Shown one piece after another: positions 1-8,861 of a stretch of DNA of 64,000 nt. Both the position numbers and the translations under genes were made by a program. Within the stretch, counting starts at the first letter, position 1, and every line of letters starts with the position of its first letter. The notes under the pieces were generated by a model that saw only the letters and a list, made by a program, of their open reading frames with translations, was not told the origin of the DNA and searched no databases. This DNA is from Uliginosibacterium gangwonense DSM 18521 (GTDB taxonomy: Bacteria > Pseudomonadota > Gammaproteobacteria > Burkholderiales > Rhodocyclaceae). Where the stretch lies: positions 193,954 to 257,953 of the forward strand of contig NZ_KB892835.1 in assembly GCF_000373965.1 (NCBI RefSeq), written 5' to 3'.

Positions 1-22
1 CTGGAAACGTAGAGGCTGGCAT
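1..22 (-). CDS. Probable start of the next ABC-transporter gene (ATPase?), cut by window edge
   Basis: Reading leftwards, an ATG at 22-20 follows the permease stop codon (28-26) by three bases, and the frame stays open to the window edge (about seven codons). In amino-acid ABC operons a GlnQ/HisP-type ATPase commonly follows the permease, so that is the expected gene. There is far too little sequence to show any domain, and no clear ribosome site is visible. The identity is inference from gene order only. Confidence 0.3.
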
Positions 23-25
23 GGC

Positions 26-679
26 TTATTCATCATAGACAGCATAGCGTTTTTCCAGGCGCTGGAAGCCCCAGGTCAGCACCAGCGTCATCAGCAGGTA
101 GAACGCAGCGGCAACAATAAACGGGGTGGTGGTGAAATCGCGCTGCACCATGCCACGCGCGGCGCGCAGCAGGTCATTCATGGCCAGCACATAGATCAGC
201 GAGGTGTCCTTGACGAGTGTGATCGTCTCGTTGCTCACCGGTGGCAGGATGCGCTTGATCACCTGTGGCAGCACGATGCGGCGCATGGTCTGGCCGTAGG
301 TAAAGCCCAGTACCTTGGCGCCTTCATACTGGCCCCGGTCGATGGACTGGATGCCAGCGCGGAAAATCTCGGCAAAGTAGGCCGCATAGTTCAGCGCGAA
401 CGCGACAATGGCAGCGGGGAAATCCGGCAGGCGCACGCCGATCACTGGCACGAAAGGCAGCGCGAAATAGATGAAGAGCATCTGCAGCATCAGCGGCGTG
501 CCACGCATCAGCCAAATGTAGGCATTGACCAGACGGCCAACGATGCGATAGCGCGAAATGCGCAGCAAGGCCAGACATAGTCCCAGCGGGACGGACAGAA
601 CAATGGTGACCAGAAACACTTGCAGGGTGACCGCCGTGCCCTGCAAAAGCGGGCCAAGCGTGCTGAGTAGATAGTCCAT
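26..679 (-). CDS. Polar amino-acid ABC transporter permease (HisM/GlnP type)
   Basis: Inner-membrane permease of a polar amino-acid uptake system. The protein (about 217 aa) has the usual run of membrane segments and the family signature for docking the ATPase: the EAA-like loop around YEGAKVLGFTYGQTMRRIVLPQ in the second half. LMRGTPLMLQMLFIYF in the middle is typical of HisM/GlnP permeases. I chose the ATG at 679, which gives the usual short N-terminus before the first membrane helix; an in-frame GTG at 703 is the alternative. It lies downstream of the binding-protein gene in the same direction, separated by a stem-loop. Substrate (glutamine, histidine, cystine or similar) cannot be told from the sequence. 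Confidence 0.9.
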   Translation of the reverse strand: MDYLLSTLGPLLQGTAVTLQVFLVTIVLSVPLGLCLALLRISRYRIVGRLVNAYIWLMRGTPLMLQMLFIYFALPFVPVIGVRLPDFPAAIVAFALNYAAYFAEIFRAGIQSIDRGQYEGAKVLGFTYGQTMRRIVLPQVIKRILPPVSNETITLVKDTSLIYVLAMNDLLRAARGMVQRDFTTTPFIVAAAFYLLMTLVLTWGFQRLEKRYAVYDE

Positions 680-747
680 GCGGTCGAATTCGTTGTGTGG
701 CACCGGCCAAGCTGGCCGCGAGCTGATTCAGAGGTTTGATAAACAAC

Positions 748-777
748 CAAGCCACGCCCGGTCAGGAGCGTGGCTTG
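748..777 (-). terminator. Intercistronic stem-loop between binding protein and permease
   Basis: A perfect 10-bp stem (CAAGCCACGC pairing with GCGTGGCTTG, loop about 10 nt) lies just after the binding-protein stop. A mixed T-rich stretch follows rather than a clean T-run. It is best read as a partial terminator or mRNA-stabilising hairpin, which would let the periplasmic protein be made in excess over the permease. Confidence 0.6.
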
Positions 778-796
778 TTTTGCTGCATAGCGCGTG

Positions 797-1603
797 TTAC
801 TTGACGATGTTGGAGCCAAACCACTGGGTGGAGATCTTGGCAGCCGTGCCGTCCTTCTTCATGTCTACCAGGGCTTTTTCAATCTTGCCCAGCAGTTCGG
901 TGTCGTCCTTGCGGGTGCCGACACCATATTCCTCGGTGCCGAAGTTCTCTTCCAGCACCACGTATTCACCGGGCTTCTTGGTGGTGTAGTAGCGGCCGAC
1001 GACTTCGTCGACCACGATGGCATCCAGGCGGCCTACCGACAAATCCATCAGCGCAGTCACGTTGTCGCCAAACTTTTTGAGTTCCTTGATCGACTTGGCC
1101 GCAGCCTCATCTTTGCCGACCGCGTCGACGGCGCTGCTGCCGTCCTGCACGCCCACCACCTTGCCAGCCAGATCAGCCTTGGTCTTGATGGCGGATTTGC
1201 TGGTAACGATGATGATCTGGCGGTTTTCCAGATAGGGCGAGGTGAAGGCGATGTTCTTCTTGCGATCCTCGGTGATCGTCAGCCCGTTCCACAGCGCATC
1301 CACCCGCTTACCGTTGAGTTCGGCTTCCTTGGCGTTCCAGTCGATGGGCTTGAATTCAACTTCGGCACCTACGCGTTTGGCCGCTTCCTTGGCCATGTCG
1401 ATATCGAAGCCAACCAGTTGGTTCTTGTCGTCATGAAAGCCCATGGGCGGGAAGTTGTCGTCCAGGCCGATCACGATCTTGGTGCTCGCCGAGGCAGCAG
1501 GGGCCGATGCCGCCGCTTGGGTGGTGTCGTCCTTCTTGTTGCAGCCGGAAAGCAAAAGGCTTGCGGCCAGCAGAGTTGCCAGAAGTGCAGTCAGTTTATT
1601 CAT
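797..1603 (-). CDS. Amino-acid ABC transporter substrate-binding lipoprotein
   Basis: Periplasmic solute-binding protein of the HisJ/GlnH type (SBP_bac_3 fold), about 268 aa. The N-terminus MNKLTALLATLLAASLLLSGC is a lipoprotein signal with lipobox LLSGC, so the protein is probably membrane-anchored. Recognisable stretches are VIGLDDNFPPMGFHD and LVGFDIDMAKEAAKRVG near the start and VDALWNGLTITEDRKKNIAFTSPY in the first lobe. The ATG at 1603 was chosen because the signal peptide begins there; the frame is open further upstream without a sensible N-terminus. First gene of the uptake operon with the permease at 26-679. Substrate unknown; a polar amino acid is likely. Confidence 0.9.
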   Translation of the reverse strand: MNKLTALLATLLAASLLLSGCNKKDDTTQAAASAPAASASTKIVIGLDDNFPPMGFHDDKNQLVGFDIDMAKEAAKRVGAEVEFKPIDWNAKEAELNGKRVDALWNGLTITEDRKKNIAFTSPYLENRQIIIVTSKSAIKTKADLAGKVVGVQDGSSAVDAVGKDEAAAKSIKELKKFGDNVTALMDLSVGRLDAIVVDEVVGRYYTTKKPGEYVVLEENFGTEEYGVGTRKDDTELLGKIEKALVDMKKDGTAAKISTQWFGSNIVK

Positions 1604-1796
1604 GGTGTGATTTGAAAGATGCAAACAGATGTTGAAAGGTTTCAAAATAAGGCGCCGTGAGACCGTACTGCGTTTCGGCAAAGGTGGGATTGTCCTCTGC
1701 CTGCAGGCGCTGAGCAACTGGGAACGATGCTTCTATGCCGCCAGATGCTTGATACCGAGCAATTTTCGGGCCGAAGTCCGCGCCAAACGCCTGCGT

Positions 1797-4481
1797 TCAT
1801 GGGGTTTGGCGCAGCACTGGCGCCCGCAGTGCTTCGTCCAGGGTGGCAAGGCTTTCGCGCAAGTGTGCCTGGGTTTCCGTGCTGCCGCCCTTGCGTAGTG
1901 CCTGCCCGATGGCGGTGGACAAGGTTTGTGCTTCATTTCGGGCCAGGGCACGCGCATCCGATGGCGTGGAACCATTGGCCCGCAGAATCTGGGCACACAG
2001 CCGGGTCAGGTAGGCGCGTTGCAGATTGCGCCGCAGCAAGGGGATTTCTACCTTGCCATGACCCTCCTTGCTATTCCCCCATTTATTCCCCAATTCCTGC
2101 CAGATGTTCTGGCGCAGGCCAGCGTAGAGTTCGGCCAAGTTGAAGCGCGCATTGACCGGGGTGGTGAGTTCCATTTCCAGGAGCCGGTTGCTCACCCGGT
2201 CGGAGAAGATCTGGTCCAGCACGCCCGCCTGCATTTGCAGCACCAGCGCCATGAGGGGGAGCTGGGGCTCCAGGCTGCTGTTCTCGAGTGGGCTGGGGGC
2301 CAGACGCCGCAGCAGAGCCGGGTCAAGCTGGAAGCTCTCGGGCTGGAACAGGCCTTGCGACAGTGCTGCCAGCGTGGCGCGCTGGGTGGCTGCAGGGGTG
2401 GGGATGAAAGCTTCGCTCTGCAGGGCCGAGGTGTGGCGGATCACGCTGACCCCGCCGATGTTGCGCGTGGCATTGTTGGCCGCAATTCCCAGCAGGCGCA
2501 GACTGTGCTCCACGCTGGCGCGCATGTCTGCCGCCTCAAAGGGCTTGCCGGTAAGTGGGCGTTGGGCCAGAGAATTCCACAATTCCTGGCTCAGTTGCAG
2601 GCGCAGGCGGAACCATGCGACCGGGTCATTGCCCAGGTCGAAGCGGGCAACCGCCGGGTCAATGCCGGTGAACAGCCCGTTGGTGACGCCCGCGTCCTCG
2701 TCGGTGGCATAGGCGAGGAAGGCATTGCTGGACGCGCGCTCAGCAATGTTGCGCAGTCCCTCGGCCTCTTTGTCTTTGGGCAGAGGCGTATAGCCGTACT
2801 CGATGGCCCAGTAGTCATACGGGCCAAGCACCTTCTGGTTGTAGGCCGTGACCGGGGCGCCAGGCGGAGGTACGTTATCCGACATGTAGTCCATGATGGA
2901 AGCGGAGATACCATGCTTGGCCACGAATTCCGGGTCACGCAACTGGGCAAGCGTATAGGTGCTGGATGCGTGGAAGTTGTGGCGCAGCCCCAGAGTGTGG
3001 CCCACCTCGTGCATCACCACCGAATACAGCGTTTCCTGCACGAAAGCTTCTGCCTCCGGGCTGTCAGGATTGATGTCGCCACGGGCAATGAGCAGATCCA
3101 GCGCCTGCTGCATCTCCACCACCGCATCGGTGGCGAAATCGCAGTCATCGTCACTTTCGTGCCCCTGCGCGGCGCGCTGGGGAATTTCGCGCACAAAGTT
3201 GGCGCGGGGCAGGCGTGTCCAGAAATCCGAGATGATGATGTTGGCGACGAGGATTTCGCCTGTGCGTGGGTCGACTTCAGTTTGGCCGCGTGCCAGGGCG
3301 TTATCCGTCCCCAGGAACCATTGCACAACGGCGCGGTGGGGCAGATGGAGCTTTTTAGGCTCGTCCGAATCCTGCTTGACCACGATGGCATCCTTGAAGC
3401 CGACGCGTTCGAAAGCTTCGTTCCAGGCCAGGATGCCACGTTTCACGGTGTCCCGGTAACGCTCTGGGATGTTGCGATCCAGCCAGAAGGTGATCGGCTT
3501 CTTGGGCGCAGACAAGGCCGCTTCGGGGTCTTGCTTCTCCAGCCGCCAGCGGTGGATCAGGTACTGCTGGTTGTGGGTGCTGAAGTCATCATCAAAATTC
3601 TGCTGGCGGGTGAGGAAATAACCCACCCTGGGGTCGGCTGCCCGTGTGTCAGCTTCTTTGGGCAGCGCCATGAAATCCAGGGAAAAGCCCAAGAGCATGC
3701 TGCGCGGGTCGGGCAGGGTAGCCGGTACGCTGGGCTGGACGGGTTGCCCCGGGTTGGCAACGGCCAGCGCACTGGCGGCATAGTGCGAGCGCAGGCTGAA
3801 GTGGGTCTGCGCAGTATTGCTCTGGACGCGTTCTATCAGTGAATTGGCGCGATCAAACTGGTAGGGCTGATGGTAGGTCTTCTGCAACTCATTGGCCGTG
3901 CCGGAAAAGTCCGTCAGCACCAGCGCATTCAGGTCGACCAGAATAGCCTTGGTTTTGGGGTCAGGTTGACTCAGGATCGGGGCGGAGCCCCGCAGGCTGT
4001 CAGAAAATCCGGTCTGGAGCGCATATTGCAAGGGCTTGTTGTGCGGGGCCACGTAGCCGGTGTTACGTTCAACCCACTGGATGCGCTCAGCATGCTGGAC
4101 AAATACACCGATGCCTGACTCCAGCGTGGTGCCGCCCCATAGGCCGCGTTCCCCGATACCGTGGGTAAAAGTATTGGTAAAGAGGAAGGGCTTGTCGAAA
4201 TCTTCCGGCTTGAGTTCCAGAAGGAAACGTTCCTCCTTCTGGTAGATGCTCAGATAGCCGGGAACGTGTTTGAAATCCTTGAGGACTTCGGCATAGGGTT
4301 TCAGATTGTTGGCGTTTGCAGCCGCAGGCGCCGAGGCATTTGCCGCCGGGGCAGCCTTGGTGGCTGGAGCAGAGCCCGTTGCGGCGGGCTCAGTGCTCTT
4401 TGATGGCTGATTGGTGCAGGCTGTGATCCAGCCACATACAACCATCAGGAGGGCAAGACTCCAACGCTTGTTATTCTGCAA
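1797..4481 (-). CDS. Large zinc-dependent metalloprotease lipoprotein (DUF5117/DUF4953 type)
   Basis: About 894 aa. The N-terminus ([21 protein letters not shown]) is a lipoprotein signal, followed by a low-complexity Ala/Pro/Thr linker. Then come the [21 protein letters not shown] region seen in DUF5118/DUF5117 proteins and, near residue 490, the zinc motif [13 protein letters not shown] with a later SIMDYM met-turn. This pattern fits metzincin-like proteases annotated as zinc-dependent metalloprotease. I chose a TTG start at 4481, which overlaps the end of miaB by 11 bases, because GGAG lies about nine bases upstream and the signal peptide then begins cleanly; ATG at 4445 would cut the signal. 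The frame extends further into miaB, but that part is out-of-frame miaB sequence. Physiological substrate unknown. Confidence 0.85.
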   Translation of the reverse strand: MQNNKRWSLALLMVVCGWITACTNQPSKSTEPAATGSAPATKAAPAANASAPAAANANNLKPYAEVLKDFKHVPGYLSIYQKEERFLLELKPEDFDKPFLFTNTFTHGIGERGLWGGTTLESGIGVFVQHAERIQWVERNTGYVAPHNKPLQYALQTGFSDSLRGSAPILSQPDPKTKAILVDLNALVLTDFSGTANELQKTYHQPYQFDRANSLIERVQSNTAQTHFSLRSHYAASALAVANPGQPVQPSVPATLPDPRSMLLGFSLDFMALPKEADTRAADPRVGYFLTRQQNFDDDFSTHNQQYLIHRWRLEKQDPEAALSAPKKPITFWLDRNIPERYRDTVKRGILAWNEAFERVGFKDAIVVKQDSDEPKKLHLPHRAVVQWFLGTDNALARGQTEVDPRTGEILVANIIISDFWTRLPRANFVREIPQRAAQGHESDDDCDFATDAVVEMQQALDLLIARGDINPDSPEAEAFVQETLYSVVMHEVGHTLGLRHNFHASSTYTLAQLRDPEFVAKHGISASIMDYMSDNVPPPGAPVTAYNQKVLGPYDYWAIEYGYTPLPKDKEAEGLRNIAERASSNAFLAYATDEDAGVTNGLFTGIDPAVARFDLGNDPVAWFRLRLQLSQELWNSLAQRPLTGKPFEAADMRASVEHSLRLLGIAANNATRNIGGVSVIRHTSALQSEAFIPTPAATQRATLAALSQGLFQPESFQLDPALLRRLAPSPLENSSLEPQLPLMALVLQMQAGVLDQIFSDRVSNRLLEMELTTPVNARFNLAELYAGLRQNIWQELGNKWGNSKEGHGKVEIPLLRRNLQRAYLTRLCAQILRANGSTPSDARALARNEAQTLSTAIGQALRKGGSTETQAHLRESLATLDEALRAPVLRQTP

Positions 4482-5805
4482 TTTCCACTTCTCCGCGTAG
4501 CGAGTGAGGGAGCGCCGAGGTAATTCTGACGTTGATGAAATGCCCGATCTGACGTGGATTGCCCTTGAAATTGACAATCCGGTTGTTGTCTGTGCGGGCG
4601 GCCAGCTCCCAGGGGTCTTTCTTCGAAGGCCCTTCCACCAGCACGCGCTGCACGCTACCGACCATGCTCTGGCTGACGGCTGAGGCCATCTCGTCGATAC
4701 GCTTTTGCAGGCGCGCCAGCCGCGCCAGCTTGATTTCCTGCGTCGTGTCATCGGCCATTTCCGCAGCAGGCGTGCCGGGGCGCTGGCTGTAGACGAAGCT
4801 GAAGGAAGCATCAAACCCCAGGTCTTCGATGAGCTTCATGGTGGCTTCAAAATCTGCTTCCGTCTCGCCGGGGAAGCCAACGATGAAATCGGTGGAGAGT
4901 GACAGATCGGGCCGCGCTGCACGCAGCTTGCGCACCACCGACTTGTATTCCAGCACCGTGTAGCCGCGCTTCATGGCGGCGAGCACGCGATCTGAGCCGG
5001 ATTGCACCGGCAGGTGCAGGTGGGAGACCAGCTTGGGCAGCTTGGCATAGGCCTCGAACACGCGCGGAGTCATCTCGCGCGGATGCGAGGTGGTGTAGCG
5101 GATGCGCTCAATCCCTGGCACCTCATGCACACATTCGAGCAGGAAGGCAAAGTCAGCCATGTCGCTCGAACCGGGTTCGATGGGGCCACGCCAGGCATTC
5201 ACATTCTGGCCCAGCAAGGTCACTTCCTTTACGCCCTGTGCTGCCAGCCCCGCCACTTCAGCCAGCACGTCACCCAACGGGCGGTAGATTTCGTCGCCCC
5301 GTGTATAGGGCACGATGCAATAGGTGCAGAACTTGGAGCAGCCTTCCATGATCGACACAAAGGCCGAAGCCCCTTCGACCCGGGCAGGCGGCAGAGCGTC
5401 AAACTTCTCATTTTCCGGGAAGCTGATGTCGACCTGGGATTTGCCCGTGTCGCGTCGTTGCGCGATGAGTTCGGGCAGGCGGTGCAAGGTCTGCGGCCCA
5501 AACACCACGTCCACATACGGTGCGCGTGCAATGATGGCCTCCCCTTCCTGAGAGGCCACACACCCGCCCACACCAATGATCAGGTTCGGGTTGGCCTGCT
5601 TCAGATGCTTGACTCGGCCCAGATCGTGGAACACCTTCTCCTGCGCTTTTTCACGCACCGAGCAGGTGTTGAAGAGGATCACATCGGCTTCTTCGGGGTT
5701 GTCCGTCTTCGTCAGCTCTTCGGTCATACCCAAAACGTCGGCCATCTTGTCCGAGTCATACTCATTCATCTGGCAGCCGAAGGTACGGATGTACAGCTTT
5801 TTCAT
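4471..5805 (-). CDS. miaB: tRNA-2-methylthio-N6-dimethylallyladenosine synthase MiaB
   Basis: Radical-SAM methylthiotransferase that adds the 2-methylthio group to i6A37 of tRNAs reading UNN codons. The 444-aa protein has the full architecture: an N-terminal UPF0004 domain ([20 protein letters not shown]) with its cluster cysteines, including [10 protein letters not shown] and [11 protein letters not shown], then the radical-SAM motif CSKFCTYC around residue 155, and a C-terminal TRAM domain. The ATG at 5805 matches the usual start; the frame is open upstream but adds nothing conserved. The downstream metalloprotease overlaps its 3' end, so the two are probably cotranscribed. Confidence 0.97.
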   Translation of the reverse strand: MKKLYIRTFGCQMNEYDSDKMADVLGMTEELTKTDNPEEADVILFNTCSVREKAQEKVFHDLGRVKHLKQANPNLIIGVGGCVASQEGEAIIARAPYVDVVFGPQTLHRLPELIAQRRDTGKSQVDISFPENEKFDALPPARVEGASAFVSIMEGCSKFCTYCIVPYTRGDEIYRPLGDVLAEVAGLAAQGVKEVTLLGQNVNAWRGPIEPGSSDMADFAFLLECVHEVPGIERIRYTTSHPREMTPRVFEAYAKLPKLVSHLHLPVQSGSDRVLAAMKRGYTVLEYKSVVRKLRAARPDLSLSTDFIVGFPGETEADFEATMKLIEDLGFDASFSFVYSQRPGTPAAEMADDTTQEIKLARLARLQKRIDEMASAVSQSMVGSVQRVLVEGPSKKDPWELAARTDNNRIVNFKGNPRQIGHFINVRITSALPHSLRGEVEIAE

Positions 5806-6028
5806 GGAATCGGTTTCTACTCTCAGGCCAAGAAGAGCTTGGCCGTGGTCAACAAATCGCTCCACTTTTCACGCATTGAGCGGCAAACGTGGAATGTACA
5901 AAGGGGAAGGGTCGAATGGTCAGCCATGCGGGCGCTAAAGTCAATTCCCATCTCATGGCTTGAGTGATCCAAGTAATTGAATTAACGGTGTTTTGAAAAT
6001 GGGTATCCAATAAACTTGTACAAGGTGA

Positions 6029-6057
6029 TTGACCTTGGCAGAAGCTGTGGTTAGAAT
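6029..6057 (+). promoter_or_regulatory. Sigma-70 promoter of tRNA-Met
   Basis: TTGACC at 6029-6034 and TAGAAT at 6052-6057 are separated by exactly 17 bp and end 13 bases before the mature tRNA. A 10-bp palindrome CTTGTACAAG lies 5 bp upstream of the -35 box. Confidence 0.8.
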
Positions 6058-6070
6058 CCTGCCCTCTTGT

Positions 6071-6147
6071 GGTGATGTAGCTCAGTTGGTTAGAGCGATG
6101 GATTCATAACCCATAGGTCGGCAGTTCAATTCTGCCCATCACCACCA
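6071..6147 (+). tRNA. tRNA-Met (anticodon CAT), elongator type
   Basis: A 77-nt cloverleaf with encoded CCA. The acceptor GGTGATG pairs with CATCACC, the D-arm is GCTC/GAGC, the anticodon loop TTCATAA carries CAT, and the T-arm is GGCAG/CTGCC with loop TTCAATT. The anticodon stem has one A-C mismatch at its loop end. The first base pair G-C distinguishes it from initiator tRNA. tRNA-Ile2, which also has CAT before lysidine modification, is possible but less likely given the resemblance to elongator tRNA-Met. Confidence 0.93.
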
Positions 6148-6158
6148 CGGTTTCAAAC

Positions 6159-6189
6159 AAAAAGCCCAACCAGTCTGGTTGGGCTTTTT
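6159..6189 (+). terminator. Bidirectional rho-independent terminator after tRNA-Met
   Basis: The stem AAAAAGCCCAACCA pairs with TGGTTGGGCTTTTT with a 3-nt loop, with T-runs on both strands. It can end the tRNA transcript (plus) and the amidase transcript coming from the right (minus). Confidence 0.92.
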
Positions 6190-6208
6190 GTTTTTCATGC
6201 TGCTCTCT

Positions 6209-6922
6209 TCACGGCTGCTGGCAGTTGCGGATGCCTTGGGCGATGGCTTTTGCCAGTTTATCGACAATTGCGGGGTCGGCCAGCCGAACGGCTTCGTCCG
6301 GATTCGCAATAACGCCCGCTTCCACCAGTACGGCCGGGATCGGGGCGGTTTTCAGGACGACCAGATCGTCAAACTGATGCACGCCCAGACGCTCATCAAG
6401 CAGGGGGCGAATATCTGCGTGATAAAGCGAGGGATGTTCCCCCGCTTCAAGCAGGCCAGCGCCGATTGCCTTGGCGCAGACCAGACTTTGGGTGTAGTCG
6501 GGATTCTTGCTTGAGACGAACACGGAAAACCCCGAGAATTCCCCGCGCCTGCCCGCGTCAATCCATTCCTGGTGGATAGAGTCGTGATGCAGGGAGACGA
6601 AAAGCTGTGCCTTGGGGAAACGCACTGCTCGCTCCTGCAAGGCGATTTCCTCGCCATCCGCCGCGACCTGTGCCACCTCAAAGCCATGCTGCTGCAGCGT
6701 TTGCGCCACTGCATTGCTCAACTTGAGGTTGTACCCATACTCGGGCTGCCCATGAGCGCTGATTGCGCCCTGAGTCAGCGGAGTATGGCCTGTATCCACG
6801 ACAATCTGCACCGCCTGCGCAGAAGGCATGGCAAGCCCGCAGGCGAGCAGCAGGCTGTTCAGCACGCCTGCTGCGTATCGCTTAGGGTTGCTGGCGCAGG
6901 TTGTTTCGGCGCTTATCGTCAT
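6209..6922 (-). CDS. N-acetylmuramoyl-L-alanine amidase (Amidase_3)
   Basis: Periplasmic cell-wall amidase of the AmiA/AmiC zinc family, 237 aa. An N-terminal signal peptide ends near SAQA. The mature part starts with VQIVVDTGHTP (first zinc histidine), contains AQLFVSLHHDSIHQ (second histidine) and ends with ILVEAG-like AVLVEAGVIANPDEA, whose Glu is the expected catalytic residue. It is a bare catalytic domain without the AMIN domain seen in AmiB/AmiC. The ATG at 6922 gives a proper signal peptide and a 41-bp overlap with the upstream lipoprotein gene, which implies one transcript. Confidence 0.88.
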   Translation of the reverse strand: MTISAETTCASNPKRYAAGVLNSLLLACGLAMPSAQAVQIVVDTGHTPLTQGAISAHGQPEYGYNLKLSNAVAQTLQQHGFEVAQVAADGEEIALQERAVRFPKAQLFVSLHHDSIHQEWIDAGRRGEFSGFSVFVSSKNPDYTQSLVCAKAIGAGLLEAGEHPSLYHADIRPLLDERLGVHQFDDLVVLKTAPIPAVLVEAGVIANPDEAVRLADPAIVDKLAKAIAQGIRNCQQP

Positions 6923-8321
6923 CACGCTGGTTTTGAGTTTGAGGCGCAGTGTTTGGGTCGGGTTTCTTATCCGGGGCTGCCGCAGGTTGTGGGCGTGGTG
7001 CGACGATGGGTTGTGGCACCGGGTCAGGCCGACGCGGTGCTTCAATCTGCACCGGGCGTGGCGGGCTGGGGGCCTCCTGGCGACGCTCCATCTCTGGCCG
7101 TGGTACAGGGGTTGGTATGTTGATGGTACGCGGCGGCTGTGCAGGCTGGGTGGTTTGAGGTGGCGTATTGATTGGACGTATGTCTGGCTGGCGTACCGGA
7201 GTGGGCTCGTTGTGCAGCATAGGCATCGGCGTGTCAGTACGGCGAGAGTCGGGTTGCAACGGCTGCGGGCGTATCGGGCTGGGCTCGTTGTGCAGCATCG
7301 GTATGGGGGTGACCCGCCGGTCTTGTTCGGGTGAGCCTTGCTGGATGGGTTGTGGCACAGTCTGGTGGTTATCCTGCTGTTGCCGGTTCCCTCCTTGTTG
7401 CCAGCCGGGCTGGAGATCCTGACGATCCTGGCGCGGCGTGCGGGGGGATGCGGGCGGCTGCTCGGTGCGGACCGGCTGCGCCGGCGGCAGATTTATAGGC
7501 GGGCGGTTCGCGTCATAACTGGACATGGGGCGGCCGGACCGAACCTCTGGCGCAAGGTTGCGGATCACAGGGGGCTGGCTGGCGGCACGGTCAGCCTGGG
7601 CGGGTGCGCTGCCGTTGTAAGGGCGGCGGGCCGAGGTGACATCCGCAGGGGCCGTGATGCGGTAATTGTTGGGATCACGATCATCGTTGTGGACGCGCAT
7701 GCCTTGGCGCAGCACGGGCGGCGCGCTGATGATGGTGGCCGGTGGAGTGCCAATCGGCGCAGGAATGATCAGGCCCTCACGCGAGCCGGGAGGCGGCGGG
7801 ATGAAGACGCCTGAGGGGCCGATGGGGCGTGGGCCGGGCCGTACTCCTCTAGCGGGCGGAGCCACCGGGATGCGCATGTCTTCAGGCGGCGGGCGGAACC
7901 GGGTATGCGGGTCAGACCAGTGCCCATCAATGAAGATCACCGTGTCACGACGGTGTTCGTAATAAGGCTGATGCCAGACGTAGCCGCGCCGGGGCGGACG
8001 AGACCAGCGGCCATGTGCCCAGACCCAGTCGCCCTCCCAGACCCAATAGCCACCGATCCAGACCCCGTCGTCATAGGGGCAGGGGGGCGGAGCCTCCACC
8101 AGCAATGGTGGTGGCGCCCAGGCCACTGCGATGGGATCGGGTTGGTAGAGGGGTGGGTCGACGTATACGCTGACCGCTGGGGCAGGCTCCACGTATTGGT
8201 AGCCGCTTGAAGTCGAGTACTGATAATCGGAATTCTGCGGGTCGTCGTAATACACCGTGCGGGTGGTTTCCACGACGCAGCCACTGGCAAGCAGTGCAGC
8301 AGCCCATACAAGCTTTTTCAT
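6882..8321 (-). CDS. Proline-rich YXWGXW-like lipoprotein
   Basis: About 479 aa. MKKLVWAAALLASGC is a lipoprotein signal (lipobox LASGC). Residues about 80-130 hold Trp-rich repeats (WIGGYWVWEGDWVWAHGRW and FIDGHWSDPHTRF) like the YXWGXW family. The rest is a long Pro/Gln/Arg-rich, probably disordered tail. It contains a near-repeated unit, PIPMLHNEPSPIR and PMPMLHNEPTPVR, about 22 residues apart. The ATG at 8321 has GGGG about eight bases upstream; a GTG at 8333 is the alternative. The gene overlaps the start of the amidase, which suggests a cell-envelope role such as a tether for the amidase. That is inference; no enzymatic motif is visible. Confidence 0.75.
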   Translation of the reverse strand: MKKLVWAAALLASGCVVETTRTVYYDDPQNSDYQYSTSSGYQYVEPAPAVSVYVDPPLYQPDPIAVAWAPPPLLVEAPPPCPYDDGVWIGGYWVWEGDWVWAHGRWSRPPRRGYVWHQPYYEHRRDTVIFIDGHWSDPHTRFRPPPEDMRIPVAPPARGVRPGPRPIGPSGVFIPPPPGSREGLIIPAPIGTPPATIISAPPVLRQGMRVHNDDRDPNNYRITAPADVTSARRPYNGSAPAQADRAASQPPVIRNLAPEVRSGRPMSSYDANRPPINLPPAQPVRTEQPPASPRTPRQDRQDLQPGWQQGGNRQQQDNHQTVPQPIQQGSPEQDRRVTPIPMLHNEPSPIRPQPLQPDSRRTDTPMPMLHNEPTPVRQPDIRPINTPPQTTQPAQPPRTINIPTPVPRPEMERRQEAPSPPRPVQIEAPRRPDPVPQPIVAPRPQPAAAPDKKPDPNTAPQTQNQRDDDKRRNNLRQQP

Positions 8322-8733
8322 GATGTTCCCCACCTGAATCCTTATGGCCCTTTGCCAGAGATCCCTGATTCAAGCTATGTTTGTTTTGACCTGCCATTGA
8401 TTACAGAACAGGTTCTAGGAGTCTGCCAACACCCGGCATAGTTTCTATGGTGCGGCGACTCATGCTGTGTTAACGCCATCATACGTCATGGAGTTGACGG
8501 TGGTTTGCCGGTGGCATGACCACTTGGCCTTAAGGTGTGATGTTCGATGGGTTTTCTTCGGCACGTTGTTTGCATAGGTGCCAGCACGGCGCCAAGCCAA
8601 TGCCGATCTGCCTATTCGGTATATAACGGCATATCTGTGCCGGGGGTGAGCAGGGCGCGCGCATAGTAATCAAGCTTAAGCCTGCGGCTGTCTGGGTGCG
8701 TGAGTGGGTCTTTGCGCGGGCAGGATTTGATAT

Positions 8734-8753
8734 GCTAGAACAAGTATTCTAGC
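8734..8753. promoter_or_regulatory. Inverted repeat upstream of pqiABC, candidate operator
   Basis: GCTAGAA-N6-TTCTAGC is a perfect 7-bp inverted repeat, about 50 bp before the first translatable start of the pqi operon, in a 480-bp gap (8322-8803) otherwise without visible genes. TATGCT at 8731 overlaps the left arm and could be a -10 box, so a bound protein would block the promoter. The cognate regulator is not identified. Confidence 0.5.
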
Positions 8754-8803
8754 GGGCGCATACCAAGCACCGTGACTGGAATAACCACTTTGGAGAGACT
8801 TGA

Positions 8804-8854
8804 ATGATACAAATGCAAGGCTGTGACCGCCCGCCTGTGGGGAACGAGGCTTGA
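8804..8854 (+). CDS. Putative 16-aa leader peptide upstream of pqiA
   Basis: A very short frame (MIQMQGCDRPPVGNEA, stop TGA) has the best ribosome site in the region, GGAGAG six bases before its ATG. It ends eight bases before the ATG chosen for pqiA, whose own ribosome site is poor. Translation of the leader could therefore couple to or regulate pqiA. This rests on sequence layout only; no homology is recognised. Confidence 0.4.
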   Translation: MIQMQGCDRPPVGNEA

Positions 8855-8861
8855 GTCGGGC

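Noticed and set aside
1926-3842. 638-codon open frame on the plus strand
   Set aside because: Antisense to the metalloprotease gene, which has clear motifs; it lacks a ribosome site and has no recognisable domain. It is a by-product of high-GC codon use.
5002-5967. 321-codon open frame on the plus strand
   Set aside because: Antisense to miaB, with no coding signs.
6014-6025. CTTGTACAAGGT shared with the rpsT promoter (61768-61779) as a common stable-RNA/ribosomal control site
   Set aside because: A 12-base match between two places in 64 kb is expected by chance, and the position relative to the two promoters differs.
6071-6147. tRNA-Ile2 (CAT with lysidine) instead of tRNA-Met
   Set aside because: The overall sequence, especially the anticodon arm and the GTAGCTCAGTTGGTTAGAGC segment, fits elongator tRNA-Met better; it cannot be fully excluded without identity-element comparison.
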